This document shows positions 19,520 to 28,033 of a stretch of DNA of 64,000 nt, piece by piece. A model generated the notes under the pieces. The model made no database searches, was not told the origin of the DNA, and saw only the letters and a list, made by a program, of their open reading frames with translations. A program made the position numbers and the translations under genes. The DNA is taken from NCBI RefSeq assembly GCF_001192795.1, contig NZ_DF968181.1:1850974-1914973 (forward strand), written 5' to 3'. This DNA is from Flexilinea flocculi. Its GTDB lineage: Bacteria > Chloroflexota > Anaerolineae > Anaerolineales > Anaerolineaceae. Numbering within the stretch: position 1 is the first letter of the stretch; the number at the start of each line of letters is the position of its first letter.

Positions 19520-19591
19520 TTCTTTTACTCCATCTCCGCATGGCTGTCGTGCAATTTTATTATCTAATTTTACTATAACATGATCTCTCAC

Positions 19592-19883
19592 CTATTAATT
19601 CAGCATAGAGATTTGCTTTTCGAATAAAAAAATTATTTCTCTCATTGTACCAAAGGTGAATTCATACTCCGAATTGCTGCAATGGAAGAATTATTGATTT
19701 TATTCGTTATAATTGTTTATTATGAAAAGATGATATTTTTCCTCTTTGTTGAATTCATAATCTGAATTCGAATAAAAAATGTTGATTGAATTCTAATTAC
19801 TGACAGATTGCGAAAAAGCTGATCGTATTCATTCATGTCTCTAATAAAACAAAAATTCTTTTGACGTAAATAAGGATAACTTC
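19592..19883. other. Divergent spacer
   Basis: AT-rich DNA between the SH3b protein and the P1 peptidase. It contains repeated GAATTC/CGAATT words, but no palindrome with a long stem and no convincing promoter pair were found. Confidence 0.4.
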
Positions 19884-20885
19884 ATGAAATTCGAACCGAT
19901 CTCAAAAGTTCCCGGATTTAAATTCGGGCACGCGCAAGATCTTGAAGCATTCACTGGCTGCACAGTCATTTTGTGCGATGACGGGAGCATTGGCGGTGTT
20001 GATCAAAGAGGCGGGTCCCCGGGAACAAGAGAAACGGACTTGTTAAGACCGCTGCACATGGTCGAAAATGTGAATGCAATACTTCTGACAGGCGGTTCTG
20101 CATTTGGCTTGGACGCTGCAGCGGGTATTATGCGTTTTTTGGAAGAAAAAGGAAAAGGGATTGATACCGGTTTTGCCCGCGTTCCAATAGTACCAGGTGC
20201 TGTAATTTTTGATTTAGGCTTTGGAAGTTCGAAAATTCGACCTGATGCCGTCATGGGCTATGAAGCATGTAAAAATGCCAGCGAGCAAGAGCCAAAACAA
20301 GGCAATTACGGAGCAGGGACTGGAGCAACTGTTGGAAAAATTCTAGGAAATAGTCAAGCGATGAAAGGTGGTATCGGACATGCAGCGATCGAAATCGGCG
20401 GCGGTGTCTGGATTGGAGCCTTGATGGTGGTTAATGCTTTGGGTGATATCGTCGATCCGTATAGCCGTTCGATCATTGCCGGTGCACGTTCCATCAAAAA
20501 ATCAATCATTAAAATTGGCGAAACGGATCGATTCGCCAATACATTAACGGTCATGGGAAGTTTTATCGGACAAAAATCGCTTTCTTTTTCGGCGAAACAA
20601 AATACGGTCATCGGCGCTGTCTTAACGAATGCAAAATTATCGAAAGATGAAACGAACAAACTTGCTCAGGCAGGGCAGAATGGTTTAGTATTAAGCATCC
20701 AACCATCCCATACTATGTTCGATGGAGATACCATGTTTGCCGTTTCTTCACAAAAAAAGCCTTCCAATATCAATTCAGTAGCTGCATTTGCCCCGCTCGT
20801 TGTTGCACAGGCGATCGTCAATGCAGTGACTTTTGCGGAATCATTAGGCGGTATTCCATCCGCCAGCGATTTAATCCATGTATAG
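19884..20885 (+). CDS. P1-family (DmpA/NylC-type) self-processing peptidase
   Basis: 333 residues. The fold markers are present: RGGSPGTRETDLL, LLTGGSAFGLDAAAG, and GNYGAGTGATVGK. In this Ntn-hydrolase-like family the chain cuts itself in front of the nucleophile. Here QN-TVIGAVLTNA places Asn240/Thr241 at the site, as in NylC (Asn/Thr) rather than Ser as in DmpA (assignment by motif comparison). Aminopeptidase or amidase activity on small peptides or amides is inferred. It lies 12 bases before degV and is probably in one transcript with it. Confidence 0.85.
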   Translation: MKFEPISKVPGFKFGHAQDLEAFTGCTVILCDDGSIGGVDQRGGSPGTRETDLLRPLHMVENVNAILLTGGSAFGLDAAAGIMRFLEEKGKGIDTGFARVPIVPGAVIFDLGFGSSKIRPDAVMGYEACKNASEQEPKQGNYGAGTGATVGKILGNSQAMKGGIGHAAIEIGGGVWIGALMVVNALGDIVDPYSRSIIAGARSIKKSIIKIGETDRFANTLTVMGSFIGQKSLSFSAKQNTVIGAVLTNAKLSKDETNKLAQAGQNGLVLSIQPSHTMFDGDTMFAVSSQKKPSNINSVAAFAPLVVAQAIVNAVTFAESLGGIPSASDLIHV

Positions 20886-20897
20886 AAATGAGGAAAT

Positions 20898-21746
20898 ATG
20901 ACGCAAATCATTGGAGATACAACGTCAGGTCTTACCCTGGATCAGGCAACTGAGCTGGGTATTGGCTTTATTCCCCAAATCGTAGTATTTGAAGAAAAAT
21001 CTTATCGTGATGATACAGAGATCGACAGTGATACCTTTGTAAAAATGCTTGAGGCATCTGCTGTCCTTCCGAAAACTGCAGCCCCGCCACCTGCATTATA
21101 TTCACCATTATTTGAAGAACTTCAAAGAACCGGGGATAATGCCATCATCATTTGTCCGTCATCAAAATTAAGCGGTACTGTACGCAGTGCGATGACAGCA
21201 AAAAACGATTTTCCAGATTTAGACATTCGCGTGATCGACACCGAAAGCGTAGGGAGCGGTCTGGCAATGGAACTAATCCAGGCAGTCAAATGGGCAAAAG
21301 AAGGAAAATCCATTGACGAAATCGAAGCAGGAATTCGAGATATGATGTCCCGAGAACGAATTTTTGCAGTAGTTGATACATTGGAGTATCTATACAAAGG
21401 CGGAAGAATTGGGGGCGCTTCAAAGTTAGTCGGCGATATTCTGCAAATTAAACCGATTCTAACATTACGCAATGGGATTGTAGAAACTTACGAAAAACAA
21501 AGAACAAAGAAAAAAGCGCTTGCAAGAATTGTTGAGCTGGTTGAAAAAGAGTGTCCGAAAACTGGCGATAAAGGATTCCTCTCACTCTCACTGCAGAAAA
21601 ATATTTCTGCCGACGAATTGGAATTTTTTCAAGATGAATTCAAGTCAAGAATTGGCGTTGATAATGTGCCTTTCTATAATATGCCCCCTTGTTTCATGGT
21701 CCACGCAGGTCCAAGCGTAATTTTTGTCAGTTTCTTTGTTGATTAG
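20898..21746 (+). CDS. DegV-family fatty-acid-binding protein (first of two)
   Basis: 282 residues. The N-terminal DTTSGL, the PKTAAPPPALY segment with its conserved Thr and the LEYLYKGGRIG motif place it in the DegV family, whose members hold a fatty acid and act as FakB-type partners of fatty-acid kinase FakA. FakA is not in the window. A second DegV gene lies at 47825. Followed by a terminator. Confidence 0.9.
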   Translation: MTQIIGDTTSGLTLDQATELGIGFIPQIVVFEEKSYRDDTEIDSDTFVKMLEASAVLPKTAAPPPALYSPLFEELQRTGDNAIIICPSSKLSGTVRSAMTAKNDFPDLDIRVIDTESVGSGLAMELIQAVKWAKEGKSIDEIEAGIRDMMSRERIFAVVDTLEYLYKGGRIGGASKLVGDILQIKPILTLRNGIVETYEKQRTKKKALARIVELVEKECPKTGDKGFLSLSLQKNISADELEFFQDEFKSRIGVDNVPFYNMPPCFMVHAGPSVIFVSFFVD

Positions 21747-21780
21747 CTATTTTTAATATTATTCTTATTTTTTCATATTT

Positions 21781-21812
21781 GGGACTGCTCAACAAGGGCA
21801 GTCTCTTTTTTT
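21781..21812 (+). terminator. Terminator after degV
   Basis: GGGACTGC (21781-21788) pairs with GCAGTCTC (21798-21805), including one G-U pair, followed by seven T. Confidence 0.85.
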
Positions 21813-22040
21813 GTCAATAGACTGATCATGCAGAATCTCATTCAATGGCTGGTTATTGGAAAAAGGTCAATCAACATGCGACTCAAAGGATTCAGTCCGT
21901 TATTGATAATTTGTCGACACCGAGTCGAAATATTGGAAGAATAATTTCTAAACTATAAATGTATCCAATTGATGACTCCATAGTCGTTTTGTAATATAAT
22001 ATTATGTTTGCAAGAAGTCTGTAACGTTAGTTTTAGGGTA
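21813..22040. other. Spacer upstream of rpoD
   Basis: No gene or long palindrome. TATAAT at 21995-22000 is a possible distal promoter, but its best -35 partner is 20 bases away. Confidence 0.35.
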
Positions 22041-22069
22041 TTGATTTTTTGTTTAAAAAAGTGTATTCT
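22041..22069 (+). promoter_or_regulatory. Promoter of rpoD
   Basis: TTGATT (22041-22046) and TATTCT (22064-22069) with 17-base spacing, about 40 bases before the start codon. Confidence 0.45.
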
Positions 22070-22109
22070 GTTTTATGGTAAAAAAATAAAATAAGGTTAT
22101 TGAGATAAT

Positions 22110-23315
22110 ATGAATGATGAATTAATCAATATCAGCGCAGATGACGACGAAAGTTATTCTGCGATAGCAAGATTAATTGACCTGGGCAGGCAAAAGACCT
22201 ACGTAACTATCGATGATATTTTGCATATTTTTCCAGACGCTGAACAAGATGTAGAACAATTAGAAGAAGCTTTTTCTGCTCTATTAAGCGCAGGGATTCC
22301 TTATTTGGAAGATTCAATTTTAGAGGAACCCCCTGATGAAGATCTGGAAATAACGGATGAAGAAGATTCAGTTGCTGAAATCTCTTTGGATGATCTTGCG
22401 AATATCGATACGGATGATACGATCGGGTTATATCTTAAAGAAGTAAGCCGTGTGCCATTGTTAACCGCAGATGAAGAGGTTGAATTGGCACAAAGGATTG
22501 AACGCGGTCGAATGTCCCGTGAAGAGCTTGCCCGAGTAAATGTCACGATTGCCCGCCGAACTGAATTACGAAAAAGTATTGAAGATGGATGGATGGCTCG
22601 AGAGCACTTAATTACTGCGAACTCCCGTCTGGTCATCAGTGTTGCAAAGAAATATATGGGACGCGGCGTCCCTTTTCTGGATCTAATCCAGGAAGGAAAT
22701 ATCGGTTTAATTCGAGCAACGAAGAAATTTGATTATCGTCGCGGTCATAAATTTAGTACCTATGCAACCTGGTGGATCCGACAAGCAGTCACACGGGCGA
22801 TTGCAGATCAGGGACGTACCATTCGCGTTCCGGTCCATATGGGTGACCAAATCAATAAACTATTGCGTGTGCAACACCAGTTGACACAAAAATTGGGAAG
22901 AGATCCATCCGTGGAAGAACTGGCTGATGCTCTGGATGTACCTCCCAAAAAGGTTGACAACATGATTCAGGTTGCCCGCAGACCTTTATCATTGGAAACT
23001 CCGACGGATGATGAAGAGGATTCTGTTTTAGGAGATTTCATTGAAGATGATGAAGCGCCCCCGCCAGATGACACAGCGACCTATAACCTTCTCAAAGAAC
23101 ATTTGGAAGAAGTCCTAAATGGACTTCCACCAAGAGAGGTTAGGATATTACAACTTCGTTATGGCCTTTTAGATGGTCAGGCATACACGCTGGAAGAGGT
23201 TGGACGAAAAATGGGAGTCACGCGGGAACGAGTGCGCCAAATTGAAGCACAGGCGCTCAGCAGATTGCGACATCCTTCTGTCCGAAAAATATTAAGAGAC
23301 TATCTCGGAGATTAA
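22110..23315 (+). CDS. rpoD: Primary RNA polymerase sigma factor (sigma-70)
   Basis: 401 residues. A short acidic N-terminus (about 100 residues) replaces a full region 1.1. Then come region 1.2 (LTADEEVELAQRIERG), region 2 (FLDLIQEGNIGLIRATKKFDYRRGHKFSTYATWWIRQ, core binding and -10 recognition, split here by name only), region 3, and region 4.2 (GVTRERVRQIEAQALSRLRHP, -35 recognition). It is the housekeeping sigma factor, which agrees with the TTGACA/TATAAT-like promoters elsewhere in the window. Single gene. Confidence 0.96.
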   Translation: MNDELINISADDDESYSAIARLIDLGRQKTYVTIDDILHIFPDAEQDVEQLEEAFSALLSAGIPYLEDSILEEPPDEDLEITDEEDSVAEISLDDLANIDTDDTIGLYLKEVSRVPLLTADEEVELAQRIERGRMSREELARVNVTIARRTELRKSIEDGWMAREHLITANSRLVISVAKKYMGRGVPFLDLIQEGNIGLIRATKKFDYRRGHKFSTYATWWIRQAVTRAIADQGRTIRVPVHMGDQINKLLRVQHQLTQKLGRDPSVEELADALDVPPKKVDNMIQVARRPLSLETPTDDEEDSVLGDFIEDDEAPPPDDTATYNLLKEHLEEVLNGLPPREVRILQLRYGLLDGQAYTLEEVGRKMGVTRERVRQIEAQALSRLRHPSVRKILRDYLGD

Positions 23316-23366
23316 AATAAAATTTTATATTCGAAAATAGACTTTTCAAAACAGAGAAAATTTTAT

Positions 23367-23407
23367 GGATGTGTGGTTTCCTGGCAGAGCGAAGAAATTA
23401 CGCATCC
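23367..23407. repeat. Decayed palindrome after rpoD
   Basis: GGATGTGTGGTTTC (23367-23380) faces GAAATTACGCATCC (23394-23407). 11 of 14 positions are Watson-Crick, and the three others are all G-T combinations, so an RNA copy would pair throughout. Confidence 0.5.
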
Positions 23408-23478
23408 AAAAATAGTCTTACCCATAAACGAATCAACAGCCGCTTGAAATTTGGATGGTTTTTTCGAATAAATGAAAA

Positions 23479-23529
23479 ATTGTTGTTCATAGGGGTTTAT
23501 GCTTTGCGTAAACCCCTATGAACAACAAT
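23479..23529. repeat. Intergenic palindrome 7
   Basis: A perfect 21-bp stem (23479-23499 with 23509-23529) with unusual inner sequence CATAGGGGTTTA and loop TGCTTTGCG. The left flank is TTCGAATAAATG, the right flank CATATTTCAAATTACC. Together with the decayed copy at 23367 it fills the rpoD-TPR gap. Nothing else is recognised between 23530 and 23834. Confidence 0.9.
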
Positions 23530-23834
23530 GAAATCTTTTCATATTTCAAATTACCATCAAATCACTGGATTAGCAGAATTTTTGATTACAATAGAACAAT
23601 GTTGCATAAAGCAGCGATATACACTGCAGTTGAAAGAAACGAGACAATAGAAAATATTGGTTTTCTCATGCGAACTCGGAATAGATCAACAGTCCAATTT
23701 TTCAATCTGATAATATCTGGATATCGAAATAAGAGTATGAAACGTGTTTCCGAGAACATAAAACGGAAAAATAAAATAACGTTTCAAATCAACACTCCCG
23801 AAAACTCGTGTATTAAGCCTGAAGTCATAACCGT

Positions 23835-25253
23835 ATGTCAAAAATTGAAATAAGAGAATATTTCGCAAAAATTGATGACCTGATTATTAAAAATTGTTAT
23901 GACCAGGCAATTCACCATTGTCTGTATCTGTTACGCCAATTTCCAAAAATGATTTCAATTTATGAGTTATTAGGCAGAGTTTATCTCGAAACTGATAACT
24001 ATTATGGAGCTTTAGAAATCTATTCCCGATTATTGTCGGCAAAACCTGATACTTTACTCAATTACATTTCATTGGAATTTATTTTTGGAAAAATAAACCA
24101 GTTTGAATACCAGCAAATATGCAAGAAAACTGCGGCCTACCTCAGGGCAGGAGATGCCCAAAACCAGGGGGAAAAGCTATTGGATAAAGATATCCAAGAT
24201 TATCTACCGGATACAATTGAAACCAGTTTCATCGCAGGGAAAAAGCACTATGATGAAAGAAATTACGAAAAAGCAGCATCCGAATTTGAAAAAGCTTTTC
24301 ATGGTAAACCATCATATAGCTTATATGAGCTTTTTTGGGGGTTGGCCTGTGCTGAATCCAACCTCAATGACACAGCAGCATTGATTTTTCAAAATATCCT
24401 TAAAAAGAATCCATATTATTTAAACGCGCTGCGGTTTCATGCATATTATTCTTATGAGAAAGATCCAATTGAATATTCACGTTGCATAGAAAGATTATCA
24501 GAATTGGATCCGAATTATCAAAATGCATCCATTTCTGGCAAGCATTTAATTCCGGGTTCGGTAGATTTGTTCGTCAATTTTCAAGAATGGACAGGATTCC
24601 CTAACAGAAAACTGTTATCCGGACGTTTGTTCTCAGGGGATAAATTTCTTGAAAATAAAACGGGGTTTCTTCCGAATTGGCTTTCATTATTACCTGTGAA
24701 CATGGATTTATTAAGTTCAAAACCTCAAACGGCTTCAGCTCAGGATGAAATGTTTCCATTTTCTCAAAAAGGGTCAATTTTCACATCGAATTTCAGAGAA
24801 GAAGATACTTTTTTCCAAATGGATTATTTTCGATCCCAGATCATTAAAGATTCCAATCTGAACAAATCAAAAGCAGTTCTTCAACCCGATTTGAAATCTC
24901 AGACAAACAAGCCGACAAAAAAATCAAATTTGGATGAAGCTTTTAATTATCTGGAACAGGTAATGACGGAAAGTGAACATACAGAATCGAAGGAAAAGGA
25001 TATTCCGCTCTCGTCGGAAATCGCTGATGAATCGGTGGATACGTCCGTTATACATCCGAATAAAAATGATGAAAGCATTGAGAAAATTCGGGAAGCCTGG
25101 AACTGTTTCAGTACGGGAGAACAAGCAAGGGGGATAGCTATTTATCGCGATCTGATCAAAAATCAAAATCGATTGGAATCAGTACGCGAAGATATTCAAA
25201 AGTTAATCGTTCTTTTTCCTGAAAATCAGGAATTATCTCAACTAATATCTTAA
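23835..25253 (+). CDS. Tetratricopeptide-repeat protein
   Basis: 472 residues. TPR-like helical pairs are visible at about residues 15-70 (AIHHCLYLLRQFPKMISIYELLGRVYLE ... ALEIYSRLL) and 125-205 (YEKAASEFEKAF ... AALIFQNILKKNPYY). A low-complexity, charged linker rich in Lys, Ser, Glu and Asp follows, then a final TPR-like helix pair (FSTGEQARGIAIYRDLI). No signal peptide, so cytoplasmic. Function unknown; a scaffold role is usual for such proteins. The ribosome site is poor, so the start is uncertain. It precedes ndk by 14 bases. Confidence 0.75.
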   Translation: MSKIEIREYFAKIDDLIIKNCYDQAIHHCLYLLRQFPKMISIYELLGRVYLETDNYYGALEIYSRLLSAKPDTLLNYISLEFIFGKINQFEYQQICKKTAAYLRAGDAQNQGEKLLDKDIQDYLPDTIETSFIAGKKHYDERNYEKAASEFEKAFHGKPSYSLYELFWGLACAESNLNDTAALIFQNILKKNPYYLNALRFHAYYSYEKDPIEYSRCIERLSELDPNYQNASISGKHLIPGSVDLFVNFQEWTGFPNRKLLSGRLFSGDKFLENKTGFLPNWLSLLPVNMDLLSSKPQTASAQDEMFPFSQKGSIFTSNFREEDTFFQMDYFRSQIIKDSNLNKSKAVLQPDLKSQTNKPTKKSNLDEAFNYLEQVMTESEHTESKEKDIPLSSEIADESVDTSVIHPNKNDESIEKIREAWNCFSTGEQARGIAIYRDLIKNQNRLESVREDIQKLIVLFPENQELSQLIS

Positions 25254-25267
25254 GGGATTATAAAAAA

Positions 25268-25726
25268 ATGGAAAAAACATTTGTATGTATTAAACCGGAT
25301 GGGGTTCAACGCGGGTTAATTGGTGAGATCGTCAAACGGTTTGAAAATCGCGGTTTTACTCTCGTTGCAGCGAAATTCATGCTTGTGAGCAGGGAATTAG
25401 CAGAAAAACATTATGCAGAACATGTCGGGAAAGCTTTTTACAACGGTTTGGTCAACTATATCACTTCAGGGCCAGTCTTTGCAATGGTTTGGGAAGGAGA
25501 AGATGTAATTAAAGGAGTACGGCAGACGGTTGGTGCGACAAAACCGATTGAAGCTGCCCCCGGAACAATTCGACATGATTTTGCAGCAAAAATGGATCGC
25601 AATCTGATTCATGCCTCCGATGCAATACCGACTGCTGAAAGAGAAATAGCGCTTTGGTTCCGTCCGGAAGAGATGGTTGAATGGACCAGTATTACGAATC
25701 CCTGGGTATTTGGAAAAAACTCATAA
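25268..25726 (+). CDS. ndk: Nucleoside-diphosphate kinase
   Basis: 152 residues. It opens TFVCIKPDGVQRGLIGE; the phospho-accepting His115 lies in RNLIHASDA, preceded by PGTIRHDF. Transfers phosphate from NTPs to NDPs. The stop codon is back-to-back with that of dut on the other strand (25721-25726), so no terminator separates the two converging genes. Confidence 0.96.
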   Translation: MEKTFVCIKPDGVQRGLIGEIVKRFENRGFTLVAAKFMLVSRELAEKHYAEHVGKAFYNGLVNYITSGPVFAMVWEGEDVIKGVRQTVGATKPIEAAPGTIRHDFAAKMDRNLIHASDAIPTAEREIALWFRPEEMVEWTSITNPWVFGKNS

Positions 25727-26158
25727 TTTTTTTTGTTCTGCAATGCCGCCAGTTTCTCCTCGTGGAGATTTTTCTTTATACAAGTCTTGGATCGAAACCT
25801 CGATAGCAGTCGGGGTTTCGATCGGAACAACCAATAATTGGGCGACCGCCTGTCCGGAACTGATTTTTAAATATTCTGACAGAATATTGAACACCTTAAT
25901 CAGTACTTCCCCTTGATAACCAGAATCCACCACACCACCCCCAAGTAAAAAATTATTCCTGCTTTTTGGAAGAACCAGCCCCACATAGCTTTTAGGAATA
26001 TCAACGGATATTCCAGTTCCAATGATATGGTAATTATGCGGAGCAATATTTACTTCTTCGATGGAATATAAATCGAACCCTGCATCGTCAGGATTTTTTC
26101 GAGTCGGAATTTTTGCATCCCGGGATAATTTTGCAAATCTAAGTTCGTTGATTGTCAT
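25721..26158 (-). CDS. dut: dUTP diphosphatase
   Basis: 145 residues with the five dUTPase motifs in order: DDAGFDLYS, PKSRNN, GGGVVDSGYQGEVLI (catalytic Asp, uracil-discriminating Tyr), AQLLVVPI and the C-terminal RGETGGIA, which closes over the site. Motif 5 usually reads RGxGGFGS, so Thr and Ile replacements are notable. Removes dUTP and supplies dUMP. It shares nucleotide metabolism with ndk, but they converge and overlap only at their stop codons. Confidence 0.92.
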   Translation of the reverse strand: MTINELRFAKLSRDAKIPTRKNPDDAGFDLYSIEEVNIAPHNYHIIGTGISVDIPKSYVGLVLPKSRNNFLLGGGVVDSGYQGEVLIKVFNILSEYLKISSGQAVAQLLVVPIETPTAIEVSIQDLYKEKSPRGETGGIAEQKKL

Positions 26159-26258
26159 ATCACACCCTCATAAATTTCATTTCCATGTATTTATATCATC
26201 AGTAATTCAAAACTAAGGAAAGCAGTTTTTGCGATTTGAAATTCGGGGGGAAAAATAT

Positions 26259-26306
26259 AATATTGTGATGTTTTTTTTATGCCTTACGTAAAAACGTCAC
26301 AATATT
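26259..26306. repeat. Intergenic palindrome 8
   Basis: AATATTGTGATGTTTTT (26259-26275) pairs with 26290-26306 with one T-G wobble. The left flank GATTTGAAATTCGGGGGG and right flank GAAGAATATTCCCCAAAT fit the first flank subtype. It ends 42 bases before the -35 box of the threonine-type operon. Confidence 0.85.
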
Positions 26307-26347
26307 GAAGAATATTCCCCAAATTTTAAATATATGTAACGAATCAT

Positions 26348-26376
26348 TTGACAGTTCTCAGTGAGTAGCATACAAT
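26348..26376 (+). promoter_or_regulatory. Promoter of the lysC-asd-hom operon
   Basis: A consensus TTGACA (26348-26353), 17 bases, then TACAAT (26371-26376). Expected transcription start is near 26383, only about 8 bases before the leader ATG. Confidence 0.8.
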
Positions 26377-26390
26377 ACAATGCAATTATT

Positions 26391-26480
26391 ATGAAAACAT
26401 TAATCCGATTCAACCTCCTCAATACTGCTATGATGACAACCGGTACTGGTACTACCGGTCACTTTCATATACCGAGGTAG
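26391..26480 (+). CDS. Threonine-rich leader peptide (thrL-like)
   Basis: 29 codons from ATG at 26391 to TAG at 26478. Seven Thr codons occur, five of them packed as Thr-Thr-Gly-Thr-Gly-Thr-Thr at 26436-26456. The stop codon lies inside an arm (GAGGTAG) of the downstream alternative RNA structures. This is the layout of amino-acid attenuation leaders such as E. coli thrL. No ribosome site fits before the ATG; with a start near 26383 the message would be almost leaderless. It is too short to be found by length alone; the case rests on codon content and position. Confidence 0.75.
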   Translation: MKTLIRFNLLNTAMMTTGTGTTGHFHIPR

Positions 26481-26553
26481 AACGGTTATTTTTGGATAAA
26501 TCCAATTATTAGAAAATAACAAAACTGCCTCAAAGAGAGGCAGTTTTTTTTTT
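26439..26553 (+). promoter_or_regulatory. Transcription attenuator of the lysC-asd-hom operon
   Basis: Three exclusive pairings can be drawn. (1:2) CTACCGGT at 26452-26459, which contains Thr codons, pairs with ACC-(GA)-GGTAG at 26471-26480. (2:3) GAGGTAG at 26474-26480 pairs with CTGCCTC at 26525-26531, extended by GTTATTTT (26485-26492) with AAAATAAC (26513-26520) and an inner TGGAT/ATCCA. (3:4) the terminator AAAACTGCCTC / GAGGCAGTTTT. A ribosome stalled at Thr codons covers arm 1, frees arm 2 and favours the antiterminator; fast passage to the stop codon favours termination. Pairings are seen in sequence; the mechanism follows the known thr/trp type. Confidence 0.78.
26521..26553 (+). terminator. 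Attenuator terminator hairpin
   Basis: A perfect 11-bp stem (26521-26531 with 26537-26547), loop AAAGA, and ten T in a row. It ends 15 bases before the lysC start. Confidence 0.9.
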
Positions 26554-26568
26554 CCTGAAAGGATATCT

Positions 26569-27999
26569 ATGGAAAAACCCTCTACTATTTTCCCCGATGA
26601 TACGCTCGTAATGAAATATGGTGGAACATCCGTCGGAACAGTCACTGCAATGCGGTCAGCAATCAAGATTATATGTGAAACAAAAAGCGAGCATAAAAAC
26701 CTGGTTGTTGTGACATCTGCGATTTCTGGAGCCACGAACGCTCTGATTCAAAGCGCAGTCGATGCCGCCAACGGCAACAGTTTGACGGCGGAGAAGACAA
26801 CACGGGAATTGACGCTCCGGCATCATGAATTAATCGACAAGCTGGTGAATGATCCCAACAAATGGCTCCAATTAAAAATGGATATTAACCGTCTGCTTTC
26901 TGATTTTATGAATCTCTGCAATGCCATTAAAGTCTTGGGCGAATTGAGTCCGCGTGCTCTGGATACGGTTTCGAGTTTGGGGGAAAGACTGGCTGTTCGT
27001 GTCTTGTCAGCCGGCGTGGAAGCAGCGGGATTTCCATCGAAACCGATCGAATCATCCCAAATCATCATCACCGATAATTGTTTTCAAAATGCAGCACCTG
27101 ACATGGAAGAAACCCGCAAACGCTGTGAAAAAATCATCGTTCCATTATTGAATGATGGAATCATACCGATCATTACCGGTTTCATGGGAGCAACGAAAGA
27201 AGGGGTCATTACAACATTAGGCAGAGGCGGCAGTGATTATTCTGCTTCCATCATTGGTGTTGGACTGAAAGCATCGGATGTTTGGATTTGGACCGACGTT
27301 ACCGGTGTTATGAGTGCCGATCCAAGAATTATTCCAAATGCCAAAACGATTCCCTATTTATCATTTCAGGAAGTTTCCGAAATGGCTTTTTATGGAGCAA
27401 AAGTATTACATCCGAAATCCGTTAAACCTTGTTTAGATAATCACATTGCAATGCGTATCTGCAATACTTTTTTCCCCAAGGAAATTGGAACGATACTGGT
27501 TGACAATCAAATCATGAATGATTCCGGGAAAATTAAAGCAGTTACATCCTCCAACGGATATAAACTCGTCACAGTATCCGGGGCTGGTATGGATAACGGG
27601 ATGAATGTATCAGCGAGAATTTTAAACGGCATCGTAGATGCTGGTGTAAATGTTTCAATGATCATTGAAAGCTCATCCGAGCAATCATTGTGCCTGCCCA
27701 TTCCTATAAAAGATGTAGAAAAAGTAACCAGGATACTGAAAGATATCCTGGAAAGAGAAATATCCAGAATGGATATTGAAGACATCGAAATCAGTGAAAC
27801 AGTCGACATTATTACAGTGATTTGCCCCGGACTGAAACAAAACCCGATCATTATCGCAAAAGTATTGAATCAGCTTGATGAAAAAGGTTTCAAAATTAAA
27901 GCGCTTTCCTATGGAGCATCGGATGTTTCATTAAACATCATTATTACATCCAATGACACAAAAGAAGCACTAAAAACAATTCATGAATTAATCAATTAA
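26569..27999 (+). CDS. lysC: Aspartate kinase
   Basis: 476 residues, monofunctional. The kinase domain opens VMKYGGTSVG (Tyr replaces the usual Phe), has the TLGRGGSDYSA substrate site and the WIWTDVTGVMSADP segment. The last 160 residues hold two ACT regulatory domains (VSGAGMDNGMNVSARILNGIVDAGVNVSMI, shown here by name and split across residues 325-350), so allosteric control by an end product is likely. AAAGGA precedes the ATG. First gene after the Thr attenuator; with asd and hom it covers aspartate to homoserine. Confidence 0.95.
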   Translation: MEKPSTIFPDDTLVMKYGGTSVGTVTAMRSAIKIICETKSEHKNLVVVTSAISGATNALIQSAVDAANGNSLTAEKTTRELTLRHHELIDKLVNDPNKWLQLKMDINRLLSDFMNLCNAIKVLGELSPRALDTVSSLGERLAVRVLSAGVEAAGFPSKPIESSQIIITDNCFQNAAPDMEETRKRCEKIIVPLLNDGIIPIITGFMGATKEGVITTLGRGGSDYSASIIGVGLKASDVWIWTDVTGVMSADPRIIPNAKTIPYLSFQEVSEMAFYGAKVLHPKSVKPCLDNHIAMRICNTFFPKEIGTILVDNQIMNDSGKIKAVTSSNGYKLVTVSGAGMDNGMNVSARILNGIVDAGVNVSMIIESSSEQSLCLPIPIKDVEKVTRILKDILEREISRMDIEDIEISETVDIITVICPGLKQNPIIIAKVLNQLDEKGFKIKALSYGASDVSLNIIITSNDTKEALKTIHELIN

Positions 28000-28033
28000 T
28001 TAATCAAAGATCACAACAAAGGGAGAACTGATC

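Noticed and set aside
23518-23853. Open frame of 111 codons between rpoD and the TPR gene
   Set aside because: It starts inside a palindrome arm, has no ribosome site, shows no recognisable domain and overlaps the TPR start. More likely chance in AT-rich DNA.
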